DNA from: Cuniculiplasma sp.
GTDB taxonomy: Archaea > Thermoplasmatota > Thermoplasmata > Thermoplasmatales > Thermoplasmataceae
Length of the DNA: 17,702 nucleotides
NCBI GenBank assembly: GCA_023256455.1
Contig: JAGDXN010000063.1
Span: 1 to 17,702 of the forward strand
Direction of reading: 5' to 3'
Part shown: positions 7,571-16,850 of the stretch, piece after piece
Numbering within the stretch: position 1 is the stretch's first letter
Layout of the letters: each line of letters opens with the position of its first letter
The notes under the pieces: generated by a model
Told to the model about the DNA's origin: nothing
The model's input: only the letters and a program-made list of their open reading frames with translations
Database searches by the model: none
Program-made: the position numbers and the translations under genes

Positions 7571-9505
7571 TATTCCACCGTCAACGGGAACCATAGAATC
7601 CGTGGTAGCGCCGAATACGTCCTCATCGATCATTACGAGAAGCATATTTGCAACGTGTTCCGGGAGAACTTCCCTTCTGAGGAGATTTCCCGTCTTATAT
7701 TCCTGTTCCGTAATTCCTTTGGCCTTTGCCCTGGCCTCAAGAACCCCATTTTCCCAGATCCTGGAGTTTTTGAATATCTTGTCGGGGTTGATGATGTTAG
7801 ATCGGATCCCATATTTGCCGCCCTCCTTGGCAATATAGTGGGAAAGCTGGGCAGAAAATGCCTTTGTGGTACCATAGGAAGCCATACCGGGGCCTGGATG
7901 AGTAAGGTTCTTTGTTATATTAAAAACAAAATTTCCGCCCATGCCCTGCCTTCTCATCATATTGAATCCTCTCTGTGAAATTAAGAATGGGGCAATGGAA
8001 TTGATCTCAACATGCTTCATCATTGTTTCCAGTTTGATCTCTTCAATATATTCAGACTTAAGAATTCCCGCATTCTGGAAAACAACATCTATTCCACCGT
8101 AAGTCCTTTCTATATAATCCATCATCTCTTCAACCTTCTCCGGGCTGGAAAGATCCACGACATATCCTTCAGATCTCGTTCCAGTTTTTGAGGAAATATC
8201 CTTTCCAATATCTACCACTGCGGGATCAATGTCTGCCCCAATAACATTTGATCCGGTTTCAGCAAGTTTTCTGAATGCCTCCAGACCAATACCGCTGGCT
8301 GCCCCCGTAACAAGAGAAATGCTCCCTTCGTTCTTTCTCAGAACAAGTTTTTTCAGTTTTGCTTCTTCCAGGGGCCAGTATTCCATGCTATACGCCTGTG
8401 CCCTGTCTATAAATTCCTGTTTTCCAAGAATTGATGCAACCCTGTTCACTCTTATGGAGTGGACAAACTGGTCCCTTATTATCCTGCACTCTTTTATGGT
8501 TCTGGCGCAGGTCAGGACACCAAAGCCTCTCATAACAATTATGGATGGATTTGGATCATGCATGGGGTAATCTTTGACAAACCTTGAAAACTCCTCTTCA
8601 TATTTTTTCCTGAAATTTTCAATCACCTTCCTGTAATCATCAGGTGTGGAAATATAGGCATAATCAAACTTTGTCCTGATAAGCATATCGGGTGTTGCAG
8701 GACCGCTTTCCCTGAACATTTCGCCCTCCTTTGACCTGCTTATGGAAAGGCATTCATCGCCCCTGTCAACAATCATAACCTTTTTGTTTTTAGATGAAAC
8801 CATACCTCTTATCTCAGGGAGAATTTTGTAAAAAGCTTCATTTTCTTCATATATTTCATTTAATGCTATCTTATTGCCCACTCTCTCATTCACATAATTT
8901 CTTGCCCTTTCCACTATCCTCATGTGCTTGTCATAACTCTCTTCGGCACTTTCTCCAAAGGTGAAGAGGCCATGTTTTTTTAGAACTATGCCTTCCACAT
9001 CCGGGGTCATAAGATTCATTTGCTTCAAAATCTCCCTCGCCAGTGTGAATCCTGGCGGGATATAGGGTATTATGACAACATTTCCCAGTATTTTTTTAAT
9101 TTCATCATCCTTCATATCATTGTTTGTGAGCATCAGAATGTGGTCTGAATGGGTATGATCCACAAAGGTGTAAGGTATGAATGCATGCAGAAAAGTTTCC
9201 ACAGAGGGCGAAGGCTCAGATGGGTCAACCATACTTTTTTTAAGGTAATCCATCATTTCCATGTCCGTCATTTTATCAATATTTTTTGCCCTGAGAAGGT
9301 CATCCATTCTCACTCCTGTAAAGCCTGCAGAAGTGATTGTTGCCATATCCGACCCGCTTCCCTTCACCCTCAGTACTTTTATTTCCCTTCCAGTATGATC
9401 CTTTTCCACAACCTTTACACTTGCATTACCGCCGCCATGAAGAACCAGATCGCTATCCTCACCAAGTTTTCTTGCCGTCTTTATTCTTTCTTCAATTATT
9501 CCCAT
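7565..9505 (-). CDS. Bifunctional class II aldolase / short-chain dehydrogenase (RhaD/YuxG-like fusion)
   Basis: Two enzymes in one chain of 646 residues. Residues about 1-250 are a class II (zinc) aldolase with HGGGN (23-27) for the phosphate end and zinc ligands in HTH (117-119) and His178 (KKHGLFTFG). Residues about 395-646 are an SDR with TGAASGIG (400-407), NAG near 478 and YGTTK (Tyr544, Lys548). Known relatives cleave L-rhamnulose-1-phosphate and reduce or oxidise the lactaldehyde formed; the substrate here is inferred. The residue where SDRs usually carry the catalytic serine reads Thr (FNITKN, about 531). ATG 9505 is preferred because GGGTGA (9516-9511) then serves as ribosome-binding site; GTG 9514 lies inside it. 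Its first 14 nt overlap the leuS end, so the two are translationally linked. Confidence 0.87.
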   Translation of the reverse strand: MGIIEERIKTARKLGEDSDLVLHGGGNASVKVVEKDHTGREIKVLRVKGSGSDMATITSAGFTGVRMDDLLRAKNIDKMTDMEMMDYLKKSMVDPSEPSPSVETFLHAFIPYTFVDHTHSDHILMLTNNDMKDDEIKKILGNVVIIPYIPPGFTLAREILKQMNLMTPDVEGIVLKKHGLFTFGESAEESYDKHMRIVERARNYVNERVGNKIALNEIYEENEAFYKILPEIRGMVSSKNKKVMIVDRGDECLSISRSKEGEMFRESGPATPDMLIRTKFDYAYISTPDDYRKVIENFRKKYEEEFSRFVKDYPMHDPNPSIIVMRGFGVLTCARTIKECRIIRDQFVHSIRVNRVASILGKQEFIDRAQAYSMEYWPLEEAKLKKLVLRKNEGSISLVTGAASGIGLEAFRKLAETGSNVIGADIDPAVVDIGKDISSKTGTRSEGYVVDLSSPEKVEEMMDYIERTYGGIDVVFQNAGILKSEYIEEIKLETMMKHVEINSIAPFLISQRGFNMMRRQGMGGNFVFNITKNLTHPGPGMASYGTTKAFSAQLSHYIAKEGGKYGIRSNIINPDKIFKNSRIWENGVLEARAKAKGITEQEYKTGNLLRREVLPEHVANMLLVMIDEDVFGATTDSMVPVDGGIL

Positions 9506-12179
9506 TCCTTTCACCCTTTAAATTTATAACGGGTCTTCCGGGAAGAGGCAATTTTTTATCCCCTTCCCTGTATTCCCTGTAATCAATCTGCATGTTCATC
9601 AATTTTTCAATCACCCCTGCATATCTTTCAAGGGCTTTCCTTTCATCTATTCCCATGGTTATTTTATTTTGCATTTTTTTGACTGCCTGGATTATTTCCT
9701 TTCTTTTTACATTGAAATTATTTTTTATGATTTTTTCCGTATCTTCCCTGATTATATGGTCTGCCAGGACAATTTCCACCTCTTTACCATCTATGTGGGT
9801 GACCTTTTCGATTGATCTAATATCAGCCATTATTCCCTTGCAGTATTCCCACTGTTCAATCAGTCCCTTTTCTTCAGAATTTAATTCATAGTGTCCAAGT
9901 TTACTGTTGCTTACAAGTCCTTCAAAACCATACAATTTCCAGAAATGCTCTGCAGTATGGGGTATAACGCATGAAAGGGCTTTCAGCCAATCGCCGGCGA
10001 TTTTCCTAACAGCCATTTCAGGACTTCCACCCATGTTTTTTAATTCAGACAGGTCGTTCAGTACCTCATATATAATTTCAACATAGGCATCTCTGATGGA
10101 AAGTTTTTCCATTTTTTCGTTAAAGTTTACCATATGTTTCATGAATCTTGCCTGAAACAGTTCCTGAGAAACGGATTCTCCATATTCTTTTTGCGAAAGG
10201 GATGTCTCCAGTATGTTCAGGATCTCCTCATATTTTCCCCTTATAATAGATATGTCCCTTTCATTCCAGTCAAGAGATGATGAAATGTCTGAATTAACTG
10301 CAACGTACATTCTGAACATATCTGCCCCGTACTTTCTTACAACGTCCAGAAGAGACACAGCGTTTCCCTTGCTTTTGGAGATTTTTGTGCCATTGGATAT
10401 TACGGTGCCGGCAATGGTTATTCCTTCTGGCCAGTATTTTTCATTGAAAAGTGCTATATGATTCATAATGTAAAAAATCAGATGGTTTGACATATGGGGG
10501 CTGGAAGTTATCCTCTGATCTACACCATACCAGTATTCAAACTCTTCCTTTGCCTTCTGGAATTTTTCCATTACCTTACCATCATAATTTTCTGTAAAAA
10601 TATAATCAAAAGTTGCATCATTAAGTTCTGTATCCTCAGGGATAAAGGGCGAGACCGTATAAAATGCAGGATAGATAGTGGAATCAGAAAGAGATTCAAT
10701 AACCCATTCCCTGTCCATGGGGAGTTTAGTTCCAAGGCCTCTCCTTCTTGCACAGGCCCTTTCAGCTATCCAGTCCACTATGTCCAGCATATTCTTTCTG
10801 TAGAAATCTGGAACAAACTTCATATTATTGACATGTCTTGCAGTCTCTCTTTTCCATTCCGGGTTTGAATAATCAATAAACCATTGATCTCTCAGGACTG
10901 AAACTATAACTCTGGATCCATTTCTAGTCCTGGCCTTTCTTGATGTTTCCAGAAATATGAATGCCCTGCCCTGTTCAATTAAAATCTGTTTTATAATATC
11001 TCTGGATTCCCTTACTGTCTTTCCCCCTATGAGAGGGATATTTTCATCAATTATCCCTGAATAGTATTCATCCCGGTATAGTGTCTGGTTTGCCTCATCC
11101 AGGTCTGCGTATTTCTCCAGATATTTTTCAACAGATGTGGTCTCATCCTTAATCTGAATCATTCTGATGTTTTCAATATTAATGCCTGCATCTTTCAGGT
11201 ATACATAATCCTTAACTGAATGTCCAGGTACAGAATAAACAATCCCGGTTGTATGTTCCGGATCTATTTTATTATTGGGAAACACCTTGACTTTACGATT
11301 AAATAATGGCAATTCATATTCTCCCTGGAGGATTTCAGCATTATCCAGATCCCTGATTTTTTGTGCACTTTCATTCTGATAGAGGAATCGCTCACATGCG
11401 TCTTCAGACATTACAACCCGTTTTCCATCCATATCTATAAGGGAGTATTTTGAATCAGGATTAATCCAGATGTTCGTAATTGCATAAATTGTCTCTGGTC
11501 TCAGGGACGATGCTGCGAGGTAAAAATCTTTACCCTTGAATAGAACGGCTGTGAACTCCTCTATGGATACCTTATTAGTATCACCATCCTCTATATCATC
11601 CTCTCCCACGGCATTTTTCTCTTCCATGGAAAAAAGTACCGCATGGCTTCCCTTTTTCAGGTATCCCATAGTATCGAGTTTTCTGAACTGCCACTCGACC
11701 ATTTTTTTATAACGTTCATCTACGGATCGAAAAGTTCTTGTCCAGTCTATGGAATAACCAAGGGCTTTAAAGTCCTTAACTATCTTGTCAGCAAAAAAAT
11801 CAGCCACATTTTGAGGCTGTTTGAACGATTCCAGGATTTCCTCAATTTTTTCGTCACTTTCATATTCAGATATATACTTTCTGTAAAGGTCAAGGGTTTT
11901 TGGGTCACCCTTTCTGATTTTGTCTGATATGGCCTCTATGGGGGTTCCGCTTTCATGAAAGCCCATGGGAAAAAGTACATTATATCCTTTCAATCTTCTG
12001 TATCTGGCGATAAAATCTGCAATTGTGTATGTTCTACCATGCCCCACGTGTAGAGGTCCGCTTGTGTAAGGCCAGGGAACAGTTATGAGAAATTTCTCCT
12101 TATTGCTTTTCCTGGAAATAAATATGCTTTCCTTATCCCACTGTTCCTGCCAGAACTTTTCGTCGATCATAGAAATCAT
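9492..12179 (-). CDS. leuS: Leucyl-tRNA synthetase, archaeal type
   Basis: Charges tRNA-Leu and edits mischarged products. With ATG 12179 as start the protein has 895 residues. The HIGH signature is HVGH (44-47) in [17 protein letters not shown]; the editing insert runs from about 207 to 330 with [16 protein letters not shown] and [32 protein letters not shown] and [12 protein letters not shown] are archaeal-type signatures; KISKS (599-603) is the KMSKS loop; the helical anticodon-binding and C-terminal domains follow. ATG 12179 overlaps the pdaD stop as ATGA, the usual sign of coupling. ATG 12170 is an alternative three codons in; the ATG at 12218 would sit well inside pdaD and adds no conserved sequence. 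Confidence 0.95.
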   Translation of the reverse strand: MISMIDEKFWQEQWDKESIFISRKSNKEKFLITVPWPYTSGPLHVGHGRTYTIADFIARYRRLKGYNVLFPMGFHESGTPIEAISDKIRKGDPKTLDLYRKYISEYESDEKIEEILESFKQPQNVADFFADKIVKDFKALGYSIDWTRTFRSVDERYKKMVEWQFRKLDTMGYLKKGSHAVLFSMEEKNAVGEDDIEDGDTNKVSIEEFTAVLFKGKDFYLAASSLRPETIYAITNIWINPDSKYSLIDMDGKRVVMSEDACERFLYQNESAQKIRDLDNAEILQGEYELPLFNRKVKVFPNNKIDPEHTTGIVYSVPGHSVKDYVYLKDAGINIENIRMIQIKDETTSVEKYLEKYADLDEANQTLYRDEYYSGIIDENIPLIGGKTVRESRDIIKQILIEQGRAFIFLETSRKARTRNGSRVIVSVLRDQWFIDYSNPEWKRETARHVNNMKFVPDFYRKNMLDIVDWIAERACARRRGLGTKLPMDREWVIESLSDSTIYPAFYTVSPFIPEDTELNDATFDYIFTENYDGKVMEKFQKAKEEFEYWYGVDQRITSSPHMSNHLIFYIMNHIALFNEKYWPEGITIAGTVISNGTKISKSKGNAVSLLDVVRKYGADMFRMYVAVNSDISSSLDWNERDISIIRGKYEEILNILETSLSQKEYGESVSQELFQARFMKHMVNFNEKMEKLSIRDAYVEIIYEVLNDLSELKNMGGSPEMAVRKIAGDWLKALSCVIPHTAEHFWKLYGFEGLVSNSKLGHYELNSEEKGLIEQWEYCKGIMADIRSIEKVTHIDGKEVEIVLADHIIREDTEKIIKNNFNVKRKEIIQAVKKMQNKITMGIDERKALERYAGVIEKLMNMQIDYREYREGDKKLPLPGRPVINLKGERNGNN
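9511..9516 (-). promoter_or_regulatory. Ribosome-binding site of the aldolase/dehydrogenase fusion
   Basis: GGGTGA on the minus strand, five bases before ATG 9505 and inside the end of leuS. It decides between ATG 9505 and the in-frame GTG at 9514, which would be part of the site itself. Confidence 0.6.
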
Positions 12180-12724
12180 TCTATAATTAAAACTGCAGCT
12201 GCTACTGTGGTTGTCCACTCATTCTCCTTAAGAACTATGGCAGTAGAGCATATGTTTCTGGTTTGAAGAATTTTGTCTTCAAGGGTGTATTCTTCGGTCC
12301 TGTCGTTCCATTTCAATTTGTCCTGTTCTCCTGTTGTACTTGCAAGCATCTCTGCGGCCAGTTTTTCGGCAAAGAATCCCGCTTTCTTTTCCGTTTCACC
12401 GAAGCTGTGATGTTCACTCAAGTACCCCCATCTGCTTCTGTCTGTAGGTATGGCATAGCCGATGGCTGAAGATACCATTCTGTTGAGTTCATTGGATGCA
12501 TTCCTGGCAAGTACTGTGAAGAGAATCTGTCCAGGGGATAATTGCTTCAGGCCCTTTTCCCTGTCAACAATCTCTGCTCCAGGGGGAAAAATAGAACTGA
12601 CGCTAACAATGTTAAACTGCGCTATTCCCGCATCTCTTAAGGCTTCCTCGAATGATCTGAGCATTGTGTCCCCTCTTCCCACACCTCTTGTGAAAAAGAG
12701 TTTTGAAGGTACTAAATTTGTCAT
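12176..12724 (-). CDS. pdaD: Pyruvoyl-dependent arginine decarboxylase
   Basis: Makes agmatine from arginine, for polyamines and, in archaea, for the agmatidine base of tRNA-Ile2. The 182-residue proenzyme carries the self-cleavage site [14 protein letters not shown]; cleavage between Ser43 and Ser44 would yield the pyruvoyl group on the new alpha chain N-terminus, by analogy with the Methanocaldococcus enzyme. [22 protein letters not shown] at the N-terminus, [21 protein letters not shown] and [17 protein letters not shown] in the middle are family motifs. It is followed directly by leuS (4-nt overlap). Probably transcribed from its own promoter in the 48-nt gap after the archease gene. Confidence 0.93.
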   Translation of the reverse strand: MTNLVPSKLFFTRGVGRGDTMLRSFEEALRDAGIAQFNIVSVSSIFPPGAEIVDREKGLKQLSPGQILFTVLARNASNELNRMVSSAIGYAIPTDRSRWGYLSEHHSFGETEKKAGFFAEKLAAEMLASTTGEQDKLKWNDRTEEYTLEDKILQTRNICSTAIVLKENEWTTTVAAAVLIIE

Positions 12725-12740
12725 ATTGTGAAGTGTATCT

Positions 12741-12756
12741 TAATATAAGATAAAAA
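12741..12756 (-). promoter_or_regulatory. Possible box A region of the pdaD-leuS transcript
   Basis: On the minus strand TTTTTATCTTATATTA lies 17-32 nt before ATG 12724. The TTTTTATC half has the right distance (about 28 nt) for a leaderless start; the TTATATTA half matches box A better but is closer. Exact placement is uncertain. Confidence 0.4.
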
Positions 12757-12772
12757 TCTGATCTTGAATAGT

Positions 12773-13174
12773 CTAAACATCTATCACAATATCTATCACA
12801 CCTTCTATGATTGGATTTCCAGAAAAGGTAGCGGCCTTTGGTATATTGATTAAGATTGCCTGATCTTCAACGACGCAAAATTCAACATCAATTTTAACCT
12901 GCCCATACTTATCTATAAGATTTGCATTGACCGGAATTGCATGTTCCTGATCAAAAATATATATTAATTTATTCAAGAAATTTATTCCCACTCTTTGGAG
13001 GTCATTGATTTCATTGTAAGTGTATGAAATTTTAAATCTATCACAACATCTCATCTGGACTTCTTCAATCAAAAGATACCTGTAACCTGAAATCAAAGAG
13101 CTGATAAAATCCTCCATACTGGAATAATTGATTCGTAATTTGATATCAGACAAGTGTTCAAGGATAGTGAACAT
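12773..13174 (-). CDS. Divergent archease-like protein
   Basis: Archease is the small activator of the RNA ligase RtcB, which joins tRNA halves after intron removal. This 133-residue protein starts with FTILEHLSDIKLRI, matching the YEFLEHTADV start of archeases with HTAD changed to HLSD. It has LQRVGINFLNKLIYIFDQE where archeases have the LLVDWLNELLYLFD helix, and ends in IDIVIDV, matching the ILDV C-terminus. Asp10 and Asp132 are thus in place of the two aspartates known to bind metal and to be essential in archeases. The middle is poorly conserved, with a CCDRF stretch not usual for the family. No rtcB is in the window. ATG 13174 has a box A 27 nt upstream, so the message is likely leaderless. 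The match is by pattern only. Confidence 0.7.
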   Translation of the reverse strand: MFTILEHLSDIKLRINYSSMEDFISSLISGYRYLLIEEVQMRCCDRFKISYTYNEINDLQRVGINFLNKLIYIFDQEHAIPVNANLIDKYGQVKIDVEFCVVEDQAILINIPKAATFSGNPIIEGVIDIVIDV

Positions 13175-13197
13175 TTAAAAAAGGAATTCAAACCAGG

Positions 13198-13205
13198 TTA
13201 TAAAA
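13198..13205 (-). promoter_or_regulatory. Box A of the archease-like gene
   Basis: TTTTATAA on the minus strand is centred 27 nt before ATG 13174, the spacing of a leaderless archaeal promoter. It directly follows the T-tracts after tes, so terminator and promoter are packed together. Confidence 0.55.
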
Positions 13206-13209
13206 TTTT

Positions 13210-13226
13210 AAAAAAATGGAAAAAAA
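13210..13226 (-). terminator. Poly-U terminator of tes
   Basis: Immediately after the tes stop codon the minus strand reads two runs of seven T (13226-13220 and 13216-13210) separated by CCA. Archaeal RNA polymerase terminates at such U-tracts without needing a hairpin, and no hairpin is seen. Confidence 0.5.
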
Positions 13227-15050
13227 TTACTCCTCAGGTCTTGAGGAGGAGATCACTGGAATTGCCTCATCCAGGTTAAGTCCAATCTCATCCTGGGTCA
13301 GCTTCCTTCCAATGCTTTTCTCATAGAAGTTGATGATTGATCTCTTCTCTTCCATTGTGTATTCTCTGAAGTACTTTTCCTTCTTGAGGTTTTTGCCGGT
13401 TCTCTCTTCGTATGTTTTCGCAGGTATGGAGTACTTTCTCTGTGTTGCATCTCTGTAAAGCTCAGGTATAACGTTGAATGCGCAGAATGGAACAACTCTT
13501 CCATCAGGCATTGCATAGTGTATATCGCATCTCTCAACCCTGTCAACATCATATGTGTACGGATCCATGAAGTGCATGAAACCTATGAACATACTCTTGT
13601 AGTGGAATGCCTTGAGACCGTGGTAATCTCCCTCTGTAAATGCATTGTATATCATGTCCTTCAGGCTGAAGTCCTTTGGAGCCTTCTCATAGTCAACAAA
13701 CTTCTTCATGTTCTTCAGAAGCTTTGCCAGTGATGAGGCCTTGGAAAGTGTCTTGACGCTTGATCCCTTTATATCATCTGAAAGTTCACCAATGTACTCG
13801 AACATTCCCCTGACATCTATGAACCTGGTAATTGGGGTGATCTTGTCTCCCTCTTTGAAGAGATATGTTCCCATTCCGCAGGCGAAGTGGATGGAAAGCT
13901 TGTACATATCCTTGCCTTTGAGCTGCTCAACAAAGTTTGATATCTTTGTCGTGGATGGAACAGTGAAGAAATCCTCCCTTCCAATTAATCCGTCAGTCTG
14001 CTGTTCAATCTTCTTTATGCATCCAGGGATTGTAACTCTCTGTTTTTCTCTCATTCTGTCTGGCATCCTTCCGACCAAACTCACAGGCTGGAAGTTAACT
14101 GCTCTCACTGCATCTATGTTGTTTATACCAAACTTTATGATATCCCCAAGGTACATATCATTAATTCCGCCTATCACTGTAGGAACCAGAACCACACCAA
14201 GTGGCGCATTCTTATAGTTCTCAAGTGCTGCAGGAACCTCCCAGAAGTTCTTAGGATTAGATCTTGGGGTTGGGCCATCGAAACTTGTGTATATGACGTT
14301 TGAACCAGCTTCTCTTATCTTCTTCGGGAAGTCTGGGTCAAAAGCAGCCCTCACACTGTTTGTGTTAAGCTGAATATGCTCGTACCCTTCCTCTCTTGCA
14401 ATTCTTATGACATCAAGAATGTCATCCCTTATGGTTGGTTCACCGCCTGTTATCTGAACTGCATTTGCTCCGACTGGCTTCTCATTCCTCATTCTTCTGA
14501 GCATCATCCTTACCTGGTCCTGTGAGGGTTCATATATTGGCTCATTTTCCTTTGCATAGAAGAAGCAGTACCAGCATGAAAGGTCACAGCGGTTTGTAAC
14601 AACTACATTCCCCAGACCTGTGTGTGACTTGTGCTTAACGCAAAGACCGCAGTGGGTAGGGCATACTATTTTGGATTCGAGGTATGCAACATGTGGATTC
14701 AGTATTTTGACTCCGGCATCCTGCCACTTCTTGGCCTCCTCATACATTTCATAGTCTTCCCAGTACTTTTCTTTTGTTATTCCATGCTCTGAGCATTCCT
14801 TGATTAACTTTACTTCTCCGCCGTTTTCATAAACTATGGCTGGTATTCTCATCTGATCAAATTTTTCATCGTCAACACATATGGGGCAGAGACTCTCTGT
14901 AACCCTTATTAAAAGCATGTCGTCGTTTACAAGATGACCCATGCTCTCAACAAATTCATCTACTGTCTTGAAAGGCGCATTCTTACTTATCTCGAAATCA
15001 GATGCAAATCTGATATTCGGATACTTGTTTTTTTCCTCAATTGCAATCAT
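13227..15050 (-). CDS. tes: Tetraether lipid synthase, radical SAM (Tes/GDGT-forming)
   Basis: Tes joins two archaeol-type diether lipids tail to tail through carbon-carbon bonds, giving the membrane-spanning tetraethers of Thermoplasmatales. The 607-residue protein has the radical SAM cluster motif CDLSCWYC (Cys155, Cys159, Cys162) and the SAM-binding ITGGEPT (around 200-206). Extra cysteines match the several metal centres of the family: Cys55, Cys58 and Cys86 near the N-terminus (rubredoxin-like), Cys130, Cys134 and Cys137 (CPTHCGLC), and Cys344, Cys391, Cys508 and Cys523 later. It resembles the Methanocaldococcus MJ0619 type. ATG 15050 is preferred because GGTGA precedes it by eight bases; the in-frame GTG 15062 falls inside that site. 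It seems to be a single-gene transcript with its own promoter and terminator. Confidence 0.9.
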   Translation of the reverse strand: MIAIEEKNKYPNIRFASDFEISKNAPFKTVDEFVESMGHLVNDDMLLIRVTESLCPICVDDEKFDQMRIPAIVYENGGEVKLIKECSEHGITKEKYWEDYEMYEEAKKWQDAGVKILNPHVAYLESKIVCPTHCGLCVKHKSHTGLGNVVVTNRCDLSCWYCFFYAKENEPIYEPSQDQVRMMLRRMRNEKPVGANAVQITGGEPTIRDDILDVIRIAREEGYEHIQLNTNSVRAAFDPDFPKKIREAGSNVIYTSFDGPTPRSNPKNFWEVPAALENYKNAPLGVVLVPTVIGGINDMYLGDIIKFGINNIDAVRAVNFQPVSLVGRMPDRMREKQRVTIPGCIKKIEQQTDGLIGREDFFTVPSTTKISNFVEQLKGKDMYKLSIHFACGMGTYLFKEGDKITPITRFIDVRGMFEYIGELSDDIKGSSVKTLSKASSLAKLLKNMKKFVDYEKAPKDFSLKDMIYNAFTEGDYHGLKAFHYKSMFIGFMHFMDPYTYDVDRVERCDIHYAMPDGRVVPFCAFNVIPELYRDATQRKYSIPAKTYEERTGKNLKKEKYFREYTMEEKRSIINFYEKSIGRKLTQDEIGLNLDEAIPVISSSRPEE

Positions 15051-15058
15051 TTTTTGAA

Positions 15059-15063
15059 TCACC
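15059..15063 (-). promoter_or_regulatory. Ribosome-binding site of tes
   Basis: GGTGA on the minus strand, eight bases before ATG 15050. It rules against the GTG at 15062, whose bases are part of the site. Confidence 0.6.
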
Positions 15064-15085
15064 TATTTTTACATTATAGCATATA

Positions 15086-15096
15086 GATAATTAAAA
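15086..15096 (-). promoter_or_regulatory. Possible box A of tes
   Basis: TTTTAATTATC on the minus strand, centred at 15091, predicts a start near 15066 and a short leader that just includes the GGTGA site. A second TA-rich stretch (15085-15075) is closer and less well placed. Confidence 0.45.
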
Positions 15097-15125
15097 GTGT
15101 TTTGTAGTATTGAAAACTAAATAAA

Positions 15126-15149
15126 GGCAGATTATCTGTCAACAATTGT
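15126..15149. promoter_or_regulatory. Two adjacent palindromes upstream of tes
   Basis: GGCAGATTATCTGTC (15126-15140) is a near-perfect palindrome around CAGAT/ATCTG, followed by ACAATTGT (15142-15149). They lie about 30-55 nt upstream of the tes box A, where an activator could bind. The 10-mer AACAATTGTA also occurs at the pckG start region (787-796). The rest of the 183-nt pheT-tes gap shows nothing clear. Short palindromes are common in AT-rich DNA, so this is weak. Confidence 0.3.
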
Positions 15150-15245
15150 AACAAAAAAGGATACAATGTGATGGATTTAATGAGTTTCTATTATTATCAT
15201 TTTGTCTAATATTATTGACTATATGGACCTTTCTGCCCTTAGATT

Positions 15246-16844
15246 TTAAGCGTTATCCTTAACTAATGGTTTTAAAATCTGATATAACTTCTCCAAGTTT
15301 ATTTGGAAATAGGTTACTGGAAAATTGAAGGTATATTTACCTATAAGCTCTGGATTTACCTCCCCTATAAAGCCAATCTCAATTCCATTTACTTCTATTA
15401 TACCGGACCTTCCGTCAATCAATTCCTCGGATTTAATGGCCCTGATCAGCGGTTTGGTATATGTGAATGCATTAAGAAGTCTATCTAAATACCCTTTTAT
15501 TTCAGAATAGGTAGAATGCCTTCCACAGGTGGAAACACCCAGAGACCTGTACTGTTGCCCTTTAATGAATACATCTCCTATTTCGAATATTTTTTGCGGA
15601 AATCCATATTGTTTGTTTCTCTGGTAAAAATCCAGGAAACCATGCAACATGTCCTTTCGCAGGATTGAGTATTCATCGCTCTTTGTATTGAGGACCTTAA
15701 TTGATTCATCTCCACCATTTCCCCTCAATACGAAATTGACTACTTCCTGAAATCCAAGTGAAACCATCAAAGTCCGCAGTTTAGATGAAAAAGAGTTCAT
15801 ATCTTCAAAATGTCCTGTAAAACTTGAAACAAGAGGCTTTTCTTTTATGTTATTTATTCCGTATGCTTTTACAAAGTCCTCTATAAGATCTTCTATACCC
15901 ATAACATCTATTCTTTCAATGGGCACTTTCAGGATTTTAGTATCACCAGAGTACCCCATTTTTCTCAAATTTTCTATTATATCTTTTTCATCACTTTTGA
16001 TCCCAGTGAGATCAAAGAAAACGCCTTTATCTATCTTCATCTCCATTTCATTAAGATTCTTTTTAATATACTCTAAATCTACACTGGAAAGCAATTTGCT
16101 ATCCATTCCTAATTTTTGAAAGTATCCGAGGCTTAACCTCAATCCCTGAATAAGGCCATCTAAACTCGTCGATGTTATGTCTACAAGAATATTCTTGGTA
16201 TTTTGATCCACTCTCGTCCTGCTGGAATTAAAAAAAGGGGGTATGGATATTGGCCCCTTTTCATCACTCAAGGCCCAAATTTTCCCGCTATCGCTGTTTC
16301 TTCCCGCAATATTTCCATATTCTATGCCCTTTGGGTGCTCATTTATAAGATGCTTAAGTTTGCCAGACTTTAGATCATATGTCTCAAAAATTTCTTCATC
16401 GTCAGTCCAATCATAAGTAATGTTTCCACAAATTTTGTCTTTATCATGAACACCGAAAGCGAATTGCTTCCTTTTTTTTCCAACTGTTTCACTAAGGCGA
16501 TCCATATAGTTTACACTGTCCAAAATGGGTCCAATTTTGCCTTCCTGGTAATCAACTTCAAATGCAGCAGCAAATTCTCTGCTAGCAGGCTTATTGTTTT
16601 GTAAAAGTCGCTTTGAATTCTTGATTGTACCTCTTTTTTTCATATTTCCAGCAAAATTCTCCATACTCTCCCTTAGTGAGTATAGGGAAAAGAGATCGGG
16701 CCTGTCCGGGTTAAATTCTAATTTAATTTCTTCTTCTATTTCTAAACTGAATCCAATGACACGGGAGAACTTGAACAGACTTTCCTCCCAGTCAGAACCT
16801 ATAATTTTTTCGACATTTTGCTTGCTTTCCCTGAGAACTACCAA
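15246..16844 (-). CDS. pheT: Phenylalanyl-tRNA synthetase beta subunit, archaeal type
   Basis: The beta chain of the (alpha-beta)2 enzyme that charges tRNA-Phe; it also carries the editing site. The 532-residue length without an N-terminal EMAP or C-terminal ferredoxin-fold anticodon domain is the archaeal/eukaryotic form. EFNPDRPDLFSLYSLRES (43-60), the editing B3/4 region near 110-210 with IPPFFNSSRTRV (201-212), the B5 domain and the catalytic-like core (LRTLMVSLGFQEVVNFVL, YSILRKDMLHGFLDF, KIFEIGDVF) follow in order. The start codon is TTG 16844, chosen because GGTGA lies six bases before it and the protein begins where archaeal PheT begins. The usual partner pheS is not adjacent; an RHH regulator gene takes the upstream place. 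Confidence 0.94.
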   Translation of the reverse strand: MVVLRESKQNVEKIIGSDWEESLFKFSRVIGFSLEIEEEIKLEFNPDRPDLFSLYSLRESMENFAGNMKKRGTIKNSKRLLQNNKPASREFAAAFEVDYQEGKIGPILDSVNYMDRLSETVGKKRKQFAFGVHDKDKICGNITYDWTDDEEIFETYDLKSGKLKHLINEHPKGIEYGNIAGRNSDSGKIWALSDEKGPISIPPFFNSSRTRVDQNTKNILVDITSTSLDGLIQGLRLSLGYFQKLGMDSKLLSSVDLEYIKKNLNEMEMKIDKGVFFDLTGIKSDEKDIIENLRKMGYSGDTKILKVPIERIDVMGIEDLIEDFVKAYGINNIKEKPLVSSFTGHFEDMNSFSSKLRTLMVSLGFQEVVNFVLRGNGGDESIKVLNTKSDEYSILRKDMLHGFLDFYQRNKQYGFPQKIFEIGDVFIKGQQYRSLGVSTCGRHSTYSEIKGYLDRLLNAFTYTKPLIRAIKSEELIDGRSGIIEVNGIEIGFIGEVNPELIGKYTFNFPVTYFQINLEKLYQILKPLVKDNA

Positions 16845-16850
16845 TTTTTT

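Noticed and set aside
12180-12218. Longer leuS start at 12218
   Set aside because: It lies well inside pdaD and adds a serine/histidine-rich stretch not seen in LeuRS. The ATGA overlap at 12179 or ATG 12170 fits better.
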